Source of the DNA: a virus | Length of the DNA stretch: 51,675 nucleotides | Reading direction: 5' to 3' (one strand) | Virus record (IMG/VR): IMGVR_UViG_3300033994_000825 | Span: 1-51,675 of that record | Shown: one piece after another, positions 38,881 through 46,807 of the stretch | How positions within the stretch are numbered: position 1 is the stretch's first letter | How the letters are laid out: each line of letters starts with the position of its first letter | Made by a program: the position numbers and the translations under genes | Notes under the pieces: generated by a model | What the model saw: the letters and a program-made list of their open reading frames with translations, nothing else | What the model was told of the DNA's origin: nothing | The model's database searches: none

Positions 38881-38996
38881 AAATTGGTGACTCAGGCTGG
38901 AATTGCACCAGCTATTGCAAGGCCCTTCAGTGGCTTCTTTATCTTGCTTTCGCCACTGGACGGAAGGCTGCGTGTCACTGTCCACGCCGCTGAGTC
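38881..38996 (-). ncRNA. tRNA-like element 4 (intact copy of element 3)
   Basis: The 7-bp acceptor GACTCAG (38996-38990) pairs perfectly with CTGAGTC (38895-38889). A D-like hairpin GCGTG/CACGC lies at 38987-38970 and a 7-bp CAGTGGC/GCCACTG stem in the middle. The T-arm GCTGG/CCAGC with loop TGCAATT is at 38912-38896. The conserved flank AAATTGGT follows the 3' side, and CTTTGACATTTT precedes the 5' side. No ordinary anticodon loop is evident. Confidence 0.5.
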
Positions 38997-39037
38997 AAAA
39001 TGTCAAAGATCATTTCTTCTTCACGCTTTTCATAGGA

Positions 39038-39307
39038 TTATTGGCAGCTTTCACACTCCCCCTCGGTTACGTTGCACGCACGATCTGGCAACGGTTCATT
39101 GAAGTCGTCGCCTTCGTAATGGCAGACAAGACTGATCGCGGGTTCGGCAGGAGGACCGTCTTGGCTAATGACAGGCTCGCAGTTAAGGCCAAAGCTCATG
39201 GGCAACCCATAGTTACGAGCGGCCTCATTGAGGGCAACCATGACGTCGCTCAGGACATCGGTTGGGTGTTGGTAGATGCGGATGGGGCGGGTGCGGTATG
39301 CGGTCAT
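39038..39307 (-). CDS. Small acidic protein of unknown function
   Basis: The ATG at 39307 sits in an ATGA overlap with the HNH gene and gives 89 residues. The N-terminus is TAYRTRPIRIYQHPTDVLSDVMVALNEAARNYG. The C-terminus is acidic and ends in CNVTEGECESCQ, with three cysteines that could bind a metal. It is translationally coupled to the HNH gene. The function is not recognised. Confidence 0.6.
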   Translation of the reverse strand: MTAYRTRPIRIYQHPTDVLSDVMVALNEAARNYGLPMSFGLNCEPVISQDGPPAEPAISLVCHYEGDDFNEPLPDRACNVTEGECESCQ

Positions 39308-39927
39308 AGATAGCTCCAGTATTTTCCGGCGCATCGATACCCAGATTTAATGGCTTTAGCGACTGCGCCTCTTTCCTTTCCTATTGCCAATGATGCAGTT
39401 TGGCAACTCGAAAAAACTTGGCCTTGGTTGTTTTTAACGGGCCTAGATAGTGGATGATCTTTGTTTCGACAATTCTCGGCATGTGTGACCCAACGGCAGT
39501 TATCGGGGGAATATCCTGCACTATTGTCAATACGGTCCAATTCAAGTTTTGGGTCAAAGTTCCCAGCTAACGCCCACTTCTTAAAGGGTTCATATTCCTC
39601 CCACGCAAGGCAAACCTTGATGCCTTTCCGTAAATAAGGTTTGTGTCGGTCTCGGCATCTTGCGTGCATCTGAGTCCACTTCTTGTATATCTCATAGCCT
39701 ACTGTGCCTTGATTTCGGCTGTCTCCGTGGGTTTTGGTGGCTTTTGTGATCTTCCTAGCTCGTTGGCAACCGCAGTCTTTAGTGTTGCCCGAACGAAGAT
39801 TTGGCCGAGTAACAACTGTTAATGAGTCACACAACAGACATCGACACTCCCATTTAGAGTTGTGCCCTGTTGCCGGATATTTTTTGACGACAAGTAAGTT
39901 GTTGAATGTGCAGCCGACTAAGTTCAT
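39304..39927 (-). CDS. HNH-type endonuclease with N-terminal zinc-binding motif
   Basis: The ATG at 39927 gives 207 residues. The N-terminal part has CRCLLC ... DCGCQRA, a four-Cys zinc site. The central LELDRIDNSAGYSPDNCRWVTHAEN is the characteristic H/D-N-x-N core of phage HNH endonucleases related to homing enzymes. The C-terminal part (QTASLAIGKERGAVAKAIKSG) looks like a NUMOD/HTH-type DNA-binding tail. Such genes are mobile in phages and cut DNA near their own insertion sites. It lies next to the repeated tRNA-like elements. Confidence 0.8.
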   Translation of the reverse strand: MNLVGCTFNNLLVVKKYPATGHNSKWECRCLLCDSLTVVTRPNLRSGNTKDCGCQRARKITKATKTHGDSRNQGTVGYEIYKKWTQMHARCRDRHKPYLRKGIKVCLAWEEYEPFKKWALAGNFDPKLELDRIDNSAGYSPDNCRWVTHAENCRNKDHPLSRPVKNNQGQVFSSCQTASLAIGKERGAVAKAIKSGYRCAGKYWSYL

Positions 39928-39957
39928 GCTGCACAATTCGCTACCATTTTACTTTGT

Positions 39958-40254
39958 CTAGCTGTTTTGCCACTTCGTAGCTGCCCAGTAAGCAGCGGAC
40001 ATTTTGCCTTTTTTAATATTCTTCTCATGCCGAGCAAAAAAAGATTTTCGGCGTGTCTTGTCTGCTTGGCTTTCTCCTTTGCGTGGGGGCGAGCCACTGA
40101 CTCCCTGCTGTCCGAAGCGAATGGTCTTGACCTGAGACCCCTCCTTCGCCAAAACGACATGGGATTTGGTTGGATGGTTCGGAGTCCGCTTGGGTTTATT
40201 GACTCCTTCAAGCCCTAGCTTGTTGAGTCGAGATTTGAGAGAGTCTGGAGTCAT
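39958..40254 (-). CDS. Small basic conserved phage protein
   Basis: This 98-residue Lys/Arg-rich protein contains KTIRFGQQGVSG, then a basic helix RRKSFFARHEKNIKKGKMSAAYWAATKW. That pattern recurs in small proteins of many marine and freshwater podoviruses and siphoviruses, where the function is not established. It may bind nucleic acid. Another frame over the same region (starting 40211) is less plausible because it lacks this pattern. Confidence 0.65.
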   Translation of the reverse strand: MTPDSLKSRLNKLGLEGVNKPKRTPNHPTKSHVVLAKEGSQVKTIRFGQQGVSGSPPRKGESQADKTRRKSFFARHEKNIKKGKMSAAYWAATKWQNS

Positions 40255-40299
40255 GGCGGTCGAGAGTGGGGTAAGTGCTATCGAATGTCAATGCTAAAG

Positions 40300-40539
40300 C
40301 TAGGCTTCACGGTAAAAAACTACGGTATCGGCAATGGAGGTCATGGTTACGACACGGAACAAGCGACCTGTGCGTCTCCCATGATAGGAAGCCAGCACGG
40401 CCAAGGTGTTTCGTAAGTCCTTGGAGGCAAGGAAAGACTGCCCCACCTCCAGTTCGAGGATTGGATACTTCGGCTTCGGCCCACGTCGAGGCACAAGCCC
40501 TTCCGGGGTAGTAGCAAGGACGGATGAGATACGAGACAT
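40300..40539 (-). CDS. Small protein downstream of the primase-helicase
   Basis: This 79-residue protein begins 2 bp after the primase-helicase stop codon, so it is probably co-translated. It has a basic N-terminus (PRRGPKPKYPILELEVGQSFLA) and a C-terminal beta-like segment (RLFRVVTMTSIADTVVFYRE). The pattern resembles small phage proteins that follow replication genes. No function is recognised. Confidence 0.6.
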   Translation of the reverse strand: MSRISSVLATTPEGLVPRRGPKPKYPILELEVGQSFLASKDLRNTLAVLASYHGRRTGRLFRVVTMTSIADTVVFYREA

Positions 40540-40541
40540 AA

Positions 40542-42716
40542 TCAGTAGGGGTCGGCATCAAGCGTGGCTCCGAGATCGTTCCGGTAGATGGAGTACTCTC
40601 GTTGGGAGTTATTCAGAGAACGCAGCCACGTCGGAGGCGTTTCCCGATTGCAAAGTTGAGCAAGGGCTCGGCCAAGAGCCTGTGGGCTGTGGACCACAGT
40701 GCGGTAGATGTCGCGAAGGGATTCCATCTGGCTAATGGCGTCGAGAAGCTCGGTCGGATTCCCGGTCCACACATTCCCATCGGCAACCGAGAACCACATC
40801 TTGCGCCAGAGCCGGATAAGCTCCTCGACAGCGGTCGATGTCTGCGCTCCTTGGGCAATGGAAACCAATCGTGGATGGTGATACTTGCGAGTTCCCCAGC
40901 GCGGGTCACTGAACAAGTCAGGAACAATACTTTCCAGCCATGCGCGTCCTTCCAAAAGGAAGGTGCAGAACGCTGGGATTTCAGATTGGATTTCCGCGTT
41001 GGTCGGAAACTTACCAGAGAAGGGTTTCTGGATGGCATAAAGGTCCACCTTGTCCATGAGGTTGATCTCGGTAGAGGGCAACATTCGGATGGATTCTGGG
41101 TCGTCGTTCATGTTGACGATCACGCGACCAAGCCAAGGCAAGCGTTGAACCTCACGATACATGCCTCGAACTGGGATGTTGTCGCAAGCGGCGACCGCCT
41201 TGAGCATCTGCGAGAATACCATGCCGAGTTTGGTGTCCGAGGCCGATACGGGGTCGTCCACTCCCCAAAGCGGAGCATGGCAAAGCGTTCCATTGAAGCT
41301 GTCCTGTCCGAACAAGTAACGAGCTGAGTCCTCCACCGCTCCAAAGATGTTGCCTTTTACCATGAGCAGATAGGTCTTGCCTGCCCCCGGAGGCCCAGCG
41401 TGCATCTGAACTCGTCCACGCTGAACGTCGCCAGCATAGGCAGTCTGGTAGAAGTGCATGAGAGAGCCCATGGCATGTGCAAACTGCTCTGGGTTGTGTT
41501 CCCGGTCGTACAGTCCCTCAAAGTAGGCTGCGAGTTTTGGGAAGCCGTCTCCCCACTTGCCACTCACGGTGCCGTCTGGCTGAGCCAAAACAGCGCGTGA
41601 GGTATTGAGGAACGGCTGACTGTTCACATAGACTACATCGGCCTGCTTGTAGTGGAAAGGAAACGTCCCTGCCACAGAATGCGTGACTTGGACTTGGTGA
41701 ATCAAGCGGTCCACAGGGGAAAGCGTCTCGCCACGGGCACGCTCATCGGATATGCCCGAGACTCGGAAGTGGAGTTTAAGGTCCTCTTTCTGCAAAGGTT
41801 GCCATCCAATGTTCGGCACTTTGCGCCAGTACTTGTTGGCGGTGCATTCAAAGTAGATGTTCTCGATAGCCGCTCCGACCACTTCATCGGTATTGCGCTG
41901 CTCCCAATCACGGCCAAGCAGTTCGCCCCACGACACGAATCCCTTGTCTCCAGTGAAGCAAGTGAGTCCATCTTCTCGGACGATGCAGGATTGAGCATTG
42001 CCGTTATCCCAGAAACGATTGCCACGTGCGCCTACGACAAAGTTATCCCAACCTCCCGGCCACACTCCGGGATAGCGTGCGATCAAGGCTTCCTTGACCT
42101 TCTCAAATGGCACGGTGATGCGTCCGCGTTTGGCGTTGCGTGCCGAAAGCAGAATGGCTTCTGACATCCAGCCTTCGAGATGGACCAAAGGAATTGTCCC
42201 TGAGTCTGGCACTTCCACCCAATCCGTCCCTGCCTCGAAGTACTGCCAGTATTGTTTGGTGGCTTGCGTGTCGAAGCCGGGGAAAAGCGATCTGACGCCA
42301 AGGTTGCGAATCACTCGCTCGGTGAACTTCACGCCTACCTTGTCGTCGTGAAACAGCATGGGAGACTCAAAGATGTACCATGCACGAATGCCGCCAGAGA
42401 ACGTGCGAGAAATCCAGCGTGGACGGAACTCGGGGTCCGTGTTCGCTACGATCTGCGCCAGCGGGTCTCCTGTGAAACGAGTATCAAAATCTGCGATGTA
42501 GCCGTGCATCCGAAGCGGCTGATTCGTCTGCGAAACTCTCTGCGTCTCCGACAGTCCTGACATCGCTGAGACGAACACATGGTTCGTTTCGGGCTGGAGG
42601 CACCAACGACGAAACGCATCCTTGGACTCGAACTCCGGGCGAGTGATGGGAGTTGCAGGTGGCAGGATGAAGTCCTCGACGGATGCGGCAGAAAGATTTC
42701 TTAAAGATTTGAACAT
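40542..42716 (-). CDS. Primase-helicase (AEP-like N-terminus, SF3/P-loop C-terminus)
   Basis: This 724-residue protein probably primes and unwinds DNA for replication. The N-terminal region has ADFDTRF with Asp76/Asp78 and later GIRAWYIFES and FPGFDTQATKQYWQ, the pattern of archaeo-eukaryotic-type primases. The C-terminal P-loop ATPase has Walker A GPPGAGKT at residues 441-448, Walker B LWGVDDP at 484-489 and VIVNMNDDPESI as a sensor-like motif. This resembles primase-helicases with an SF3 or D5-like motor. It lies downstream of the polymerase, and its leader is pyrimidine-rich without a Shine-Dalgarno. Confidence 0.8.
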   Translation of the reverse strand: MFKSLRNLSAASVEDFILPPATPITRPEFESKDAFRRWCLQPETNHVFVSAMSGLSETQRVSQTNQPLRMHGYIADFDTRFTGDPLAQIVANTDPEFRPRWISRTFSGGIRAWYIFESPMLFHDDKVGVKFTERVIRNLGVRSLFPGFDTQATKQYWQYFEAGTDWVEVPDSGTIPLVHLEGWMSEAILLSARNAKRGRITVPFEKVKEALIARYPGVWPGGWDNFVVGARGNRFWDNGNAQSCIVREDGLTCFTGDKGFVSWGELLGRDWEQRNTDEVVGAAIENIYFECTANKYWRKVPNIGWQPLQKEDLKLHFRVSGISDERARGETLSPVDRLIHQVQVTHSVAGTFPFHYKQADVVYVNSQPFLNTSRAVLAQPDGTVSGKWGDGFPKLAAYFEGLYDREHNPEQFAHAMGSLMHFYQTAYAGDVQRGRVQMHAGPPGAGKTYLLMVKGNIFGAVEDSARYLFGQDSFNGTLCHAPLWGVDDPVSASDTKLGMVFSQMLKAVAACDNIPVRGMYREVQRLPWLGRVIVNMNDDPESIRMLPSTEINLMDKVDLYAIQKPFSGKFPTNAEIQSEIPAFCTFLLEGRAWLESIVPDLFSDPRWGTRKYHHPRLVSIAQGAQTSTAVEELIRLWRKMWFSVADGNVWTGNPTELLDAISQMESLRDIYRTVVHSPQALGRALAQLCNRETPPTWLRSLNNSQREYSIYRNDLGATLDADPY

Positions 42717-42744
42717 GGTGTAGTGAGAAAGAAAAGAGTGTTAC

Positions 42745-42921
42745 TTACAGAAGCCGCTTCAAAAGCAAGCGGCAACGTCCGATGTCATCGAGAGCCTCAT
42801 CCACTTTTTCAGAGAGTTCCTCGTCGTCATCCCGGTCAATTTGCTCCAGCAAAGGAACGAGAAGGTCAAAAGTGTCAAGCACCTGCTGTGCGGTCTCGGA
42901 AACTTCTGGGCTATTTTTCAT
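42745..42921 (-). CDS. Small acidic protein between polymerase and primase
   Basis: The ATG at 42921 gives 58 residues and overlaps the polymerase stop by 11 bp. The product is a single acidic amphipathic helix pair (DTFDLLVPLLEQIDRDDDEELSEKVDEALDDIG). It is part of the replication transcript. An accessory or DNA-mimic role is possible but not supported by a motif. Confidence 0.6.
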   Translation of the reverse strand: MKNSPEVSETAQQVLDTFDLLVPLLEQIDRDDDEELSEKVDEALDDIGRCRLLLKRLL

Positions 42922-44677
42922 AGTGTTTGCTGGTAATATGCTCGACACCGATAGGTAGTCCAGTAGCCCATGACGGAACTTCGGTCATCAACGGTGGTAC
43001 GATGGCGGCTCCATCCATGTTTTCTGGGATTTCGCAAACGATTTCATCGTGCGTGTGCATGACGACTGCGATACCAGCCTGCTCGATACGCTGGATAGCC
43101 AAGGCAAAGACTTCGCGAGCGGTGGCTTGAACGAGGTTCTCAAAGAGCTTCCCCGGAAACATCTTTACACGGTCGCCTCCACGTTCACGGCGCACGAACA
43201 TGCCGTCGCGAGTCTGAACGACATCCCAATAACGAATCGTTCTGCCAGAAGGCAGTTCCAGTTCAAAGGTGCGGTCTTTCTCTCGACTAGCCACGGTGAG
43301 TGCTCGGCCAAGATTACTCCACATGCCAACGAGCTTGGGATTTGATGAACGGAACTGGGCGACAGTCCGCTCGGATTCTTCCGCCGTCAGATCGAGTCCG
43401 GCGATAGTCTTGGCATAGGATTGGAAACGCTGGGCTCCTAGACCGAAACCTAGCCCAAGAACTCGGGCCTTGGCGTATTGTCGCAGGTCGAAGTACTTCG
43501 AGTCATCCTTTGCTGCTTGCTTGAGAGGAATGGGCAGATCGTAGCCCATCGTCTTGCGAGCGTGAGCTTCATAGACGCACATGCCATTGCGGACCAACTC
43601 AAGCTGCTCATGATCTCCGCACAGCCAAAGAGTTACGCGAGCTTCGATCTGGGAGTAGTCAGCAATGAACAGGTTATGGCCCTCCGCAGCCATGAAGCAT
43701 TCACGGATGTTCACACCGTCAACTTCATCCCGAGGAAGATTCTGCATATTCAATCCAGAATCTCCAGACCAGCGACCTGTATGATTGGCTCCGAAGTACT
43801 TCAATCCATAGCGAGCACGACCGTTGTGAGTGCGTGTCTGAATGGCTTCCAAGACTTTGAGAGATCGATTGATCGAGCGGTATCGCTGAACGGCTCCGAC
43901 GAAGGGAGCTACGTCTGCGTACTTCTCGCTCCATGCTTGGAACAGCTCATCCTTCGTGGCTGTCGAATCAGGCACAGGGATGCCAGCTTCGCGGCAGGCA
44001 TTCTTCAACTGAATCGGGGAGGTTACTGGGTGGCTGTTAGCCCAAGGGATTTCCTTTTCGATCTCCCAGAGCCGTGTCTTGAAGCGGTCGATGCCTTCCT
44101 CGATGGCCTTAGCGTCTGTCGCAACGCCACGGTCTCCCATCATGATTGTGTGCCATGAGAGCCACTGTTCGTGCTCCGGCATGAGGTGAGCAAACTGTTT
44201 CCAAAGCAACCAGCACGCCTTGGCGTCTCCAAGGGCATAGCGTGCAATCTCCTCCTTCACCTCGTTGGGTAGCGTGTGGTAGTCCTTGCCCTTGAACTTA
44301 TCTCGCGTGGTCTTGTCCAGACCAATGCCTAGAAGTTCCCGGCAGGAATCCAGCAGAGAGCGCGGGGCTTGCAGATAGGATACCAGATTCGAGGTGCAGA
44401 ATCCACGTTCCTCCAAGGGGAAGGGGATGTATCCACGCTTCTCATACTCGCGCAGAACGACTCGATCATACGCATAGTTATGGGCGCAGACATCCTTGCC
44501 CCGAATCTCCTCCCAAGGAGCATCTTTTGGATGCCCGACAAAGGCCAAGCCAGTGTCTCCATCATAGATCGAGCACATGAAGTGGTCTGTCTCTGGGTGG
44601 GAGACGTAGCCGTGGACGCCAAGAGGACTGATTGAGCGGTCCTTGGAGTAAGTTGCTTCGGTATCGACGGCAATCAT
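42911..44677 (-). CDS. DNA polymerase, family A, with 3'-5' exonuclease
   Basis: This 588-residue replicative polymerase has an N-terminal exonuclease with Asp5-x-Glu7 (VDTE), HNYAYD at 66-71 and Asp151. The polymerase domain has motif A FIADYSQIEAR (Asp340), a motif B-like region around RQYAKARVLGLGFGLG (Lys403) and motif C HTHDEIVCE (Asp544-Glu545). It lacks a 5'-3' exonuclease domain, as is usual in phages. The spacing of motif B, FDLRQYAKARVLGLGFGLG, differs somewhat from the classical RxxxKxxxFGxxYG. The start overlaps the preceding small gene by 4 bp. Confidence 0.95.
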   Translation of the reverse strand: MIAVDTEATYSKDRSISPLGVHGYVSHPETDHFMCSIYDGDTGLAFVGHPKDAPWEEIRGKDVCAHNYAYDRVVLREYEKRGYIPFPLEERGFCTSNLVSYLQAPRSLLDSCRELLGIGLDKTTRDKFKGKDYHTLPNEVKEEIARYALGDAKACWLLWKQFAHLMPEHEQWLSWHTIMMGDRGVATDAKAIEEGIDRFKTRLWEIEKEIPWANSHPVTSPIQLKNACREAGIPVPDSTATKDELFQAWSEKYADVAPFVGAVQRYRSINRSLKVLEAIQTRTHNGRARYGLKYFGANHTGRWSGDSGLNMQNLPRDEVDGVNIRECFMAAEGHNLFIADYSQIEARVTLWLCGDHEQLELVRNGMCVYEAHARKTMGYDLPIPLKQAAKDDSKYFDLRQYAKARVLGLGFGLGAQRFQSYAKTIAGLDLTAEESERTVAQFRSSNPKLVGMWSNLGRALTVASREKDRTFELELPSGRTIRYWDVVQTRDGMFVRRERGGDRVKMFPGKLFENLVQATAREVFALAIQRIEQAGIAVVMHTHDEIVCEIPENMDGAAIVPPLMTEVPSWATGLPIGVEHITSKHYEK

Positions 44678-44943
44678 TTTGTCCGGTAAATCTGGAAAAC
44701 TTTCCCGTTGTCATCGGTGCGGTAGTTGAACTCCCGACCAAGCCGACGTTGCCAACGAGGAAGGCTGGCGCGGAGCGTTGCGAGGGATGGAGCTTTGCCG
44801 GGAACGACATGGATTTCAATGAACTGACGAACCTTGAGAGCTTCCAGAGCCTTGAAAACTTCGGAACGTGGACGGCCCGGACGAGTGAAGTCACGGCGAG
44901 GGTCAGGGATTTTATTGAATGGTTTGGGCGCAGAGATGTGCAT
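44674..44943 (-). CDS. Small basic protein upstream of the polymerase
   Basis: This 89-residue protein begins with a Pro/Arg-rich stretch (PKPFNKIPDPRRDFTRPGRPR). A small alpha/beta region with EIHVVPGKAPSLATLRASLPRWQRRLG follows. It overlaps the polymerase start by 4 bp (ATGA), so it is translationally coupled to it. It may be a polymerase accessory or DNA-binding protein, but no family is recognised. Confidence 0.6.
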   Translation of the reverse strand: MHISAPKPFNKIPDPRRDFTRPGRPRSEVFKALEALKVRQFIEIHVVPGKAPSLATLRASLPRWQRRLGREFNYRTDDNGKVFQIYRTK

Positions 44944-44959
44944 GAGTTAGGATAGATTA

Positions 44960-44999
44960 GGGGTTGAAGAAGGCCGCTCCCCCGTGAAGGAGAGCGGCC
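44960..44999 (-). terminator. Terminator between the ssDNA-binding protein and polymerase genes
   Basis: GGCCGCTC (44972-44979) pairs perfectly with GAGCGGCC (44992-44999). Read leftward the stem is followed by TTCTTCAACCCC, a moderate T/C tract. It likely reduces read-through from the highly expressed ssDNA-binding gene into the polymerase operon. Confidence 0.7.
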
Positions 45000-45014
45000 C
45001 ATGTGTCGGTCCAG

Positions 45015-45686
45015 TTAGGACAGCTTCTCACGGATGTAGCGGTGAACCGCTTCCGGGGTGCTGCCTGCCGCCGAAAGCGACGGGGCGAACCAAGAGTTCG
45101 GGCCGTAGGTTTTCTTGACCGCCGAGATGTTGTAGAGCCCAGCCGTCAGGTCGCCCTTGAGACGGAGGCTGACATCCTTGCGGAGAATCGGCACCGTGCT
45201 ACGGAAAGCCGTGCTGCGAACCGTGTAACGGGCTGGAGCGTAGCTGGTTCCATCGATGTCCTCGCCGCCGTCGAAGTCCGCAGGGACTTGGACAAGGCAA
45301 TCCAGTTCCGCGATGTCGGTCACGTCAACGCCAGCGTCACGCGCTTCGGCAACAGTGTCGAACTTACGGGGAAGGGCATCGCTGCCGAATGGCACGTCCT
45401 CGATGAAGTAGCGTTTCACGCGGAAGAATACCGCCTTGACGCTAGTGCCAAGATCGAGGCACTTGTCGTAGATCAAGTGACCGAGCCATGAGGGGTTGTC
45501 GTCCATCAGCTTGCCGGACTTCTGGCAGATGACCAGACTCGGGATGGCGAAGTCACGGGAGGTGAACTCACCCTCGAACTGTCCGGGCATCGCCACAGTG
45601 AGTTCCTGTGAAACAGGAGCCTCGGCTTGGGCAGGTTGGTTAGACGAAGCGGCAGGAGCCGCAGGATTGATAGCAATTTTAGCCAT
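45015..45686 (-). CDS. Probable phage ssDNA-binding protein
   Basis: This 223-residue protein has an Ala/Gln/Pro-rich N-terminal tail and then a beta-rich core (SLVICQKSGKLMDDN, VKAVFFRVKRYFIED, LNCDLVQVPADF-like, YTVRSTAFRSTVPIL, TYGPNSWFAPS). This is the pattern of phage replication proteins that coat single-stranded DNA, similar in layout to other phage single-strand-binding proteins. It ends in an acidic/helical tail. It sits between nuclease/helicase genes and the polymerase and is followed by a terminator, consistent with high expression. The assignment is by layout. Confidence 0.6.
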   Translation of the reverse strand: MAKIAINPAAPAASSNQPAQAEAPVSQELTVAMPGQFEGEFTSRDFAIPSLVICQKSGKLMDDNPSWLGHLIYDKCLDLGTSVKAVFFRVKRYFIEDVPFGSDALPRKFDTVAEARDAGVDVTDIAELDCLVQVPADFDGGEDIDGTSYAPARYTVRSTAFRSTVPILRKDVSLRLKGDLTAGLYNISAVKKTYGPNSWFAPSLSAAGSTPEAVHRYIREKLS

Positions 45687-45776
45687 TGTGTATTGGATGT
45701 TGGTTTGTGGTTTAGTGTCGCGTGGTTAGCGAACAGGGGTCAGATAAAGACTCAGCAACAATATGCAAACTATTTT

Positions 45777-46280
45777 TCACATATTTAATTGGCTGAGCTT
45801 TACGTCAGATGAATAGCCGCGTTTGATGTGAACGGCCCCGAGAGCGAACCCAGTTTGCGGCCAAGGCTTAGGGGGAGTTGGAACGAAAAGAATCTCCTTA
45901 ATCCCAAACCCTGCATCTGAGATGTCTTTGAGACGGGCCTTCATGAAGAAGGCGTTCACAAGGCAGAGAAAGACCACGTTGCTAGAGCACTCCATAGACT
46001 TCTTGAGGAAAGGCCGGAGCTTTGACCAAGGGGGGTTGGTGATAGTCCAGCAGACAGGCTCTTGTCTCGAATCCAGAAAGTCGGTCCCCTCATCGAGTTC
46101 GTAAAACTCCACAAAGCCGTTTGTCGCGTAGGGCAGCAGGGCTTCATAGAAAGCTCCTTTGCCCCGACAGGGGTCCAGAAGCATCCCAGATGGGTTGAAG
46201 TGTTCAACGATTGCTTTCGCCAACTCTGGCGGAGTATAAACGCGGTCGTTGCCGCCTTTGGGTGCAAGAGGTCTGCTCAT
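45777..46280 (-). CDS. DNA N6-adenine methyltransferase-like protein
   Basis: This 167-residue protein has a cofactor-binding motif I variant LLDPCRGKGAF (residues 34-44) and the catalytic NPPW at 82-85, both in the order of amino-methyltransferases that modify N6-adenine or N4-cytosine. The catalytic part is short and lacks an obvious target-recognition domain, as in solitary phage methyltransferases. It could protect phage DNA from restriction. It is next to a 2OG-Fe(II) oxygenase gene, and no cognate restriction enzyme is seen. Confidence 0.8.
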   Translation of the reverse strand: MSRPLAPKGGNDRVYTPPELAKAIVEHFNPSGMLLDPCRGKGAFYEALLPYATNGFVEFYELDEGTDFLDSRQEPVCWTITNPPWSKLRPFLKKSMECSSNVVFLCLVNAFFMKARLKDISDAGFGIKEILFVPTPPKPWPQTGFALGAVHIKRGYSSDVKLSQLNM

Positions 46281-46288
46281 GTTCTTGG

Positions 46289-46807
46289 TTAGTTATAGAG
46301 CAGCCGTGCTCCGATGAGATACTTGATTCCGGCCACAAGTCGCTGGCCTTTGTGAAGTTGCCGGATGTCAAAGATTCCGGCCTTTCCTTTCTCCCGTTTG
46401 ATCGTAGCGACAGGCTTGTTGTCTTTGTCCAAAAAGACTGTGCCGCCACTGTTCGGGTTCTCGTCATCCTGATCGAGATAGATGATGAGCTTTTTGAGGT
46501 TCCGTTTCTTTCCTTCGTCTTTCCGTTCATCTTTGTGGGAACTGATATAGAACGGAGCTTGATGTCTGGAAATCGTGATCTCCTTAGCGCACCCGTGAAA
46601 CGTGTCGGCGTCTGGGAAGTCGAACTGACGCAGCTTGGCCTCGATGACTTTAGCCATCTCTGTGTCAATCAGGATGCCCTGTTTCGATTTGGTCTTGTCG
46701 ATGTAGTCGATGAAGAACTGGGTCTCTTGTTGGTCCAAGAAATTGGGCAACTCATAGAGGGGATAGGTCTCCTGCTTTTCGGAGTGGGGATAGACTAGCT
46801 CGTTCAT
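46289..46807 (-). CDS. Second 2OG-Fe(II) oxygenase
   Basis: This 172-residue protein shows the dioxygenase signature: His91-x-Asp93 (SSHKDERK), GGTVFL as the following strand, and a distal His152 (RQLHKGQRLVAG) with Lys162 as a possible 2-oxoglutarate anchor. It differs clearly from the collagen-linked enzyme at 9737. Its start overlaps the RecB-like nuclease gene by 4 bp and it lies before the methyltransferase, so its substrate may be a nucleic acid or a replication protein. An AlkB-like or protein-hydroxylase role cannot be decided from sequence alone. Confidence 0.8.
   Translation of the reverse strand: MNELVYPHSEKQETYPLYELPNFLDQQETQFFIDYIDKTKSKQGILIDTEMAKVIEAKLRQFDFPDADTFHGCAKEITISRHQAPFYISSHKDERKDEGKKRNLKKLIIYLDQDDENPNSGGTVFLDKDNKPVATIKREKGKAGIFDIRQLHKGQRLVAGIKYLIGARLLYN

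Noticed and set aside
37850-39313. Several rightward reading frames (with MVTQAGIAP-type starts) across the tRNA-like cluster
   Set aside because: They are the antisense of the T-arms and acceptors; such frames are a familiar artefact of reading through tRNA genes on the wrong strand.
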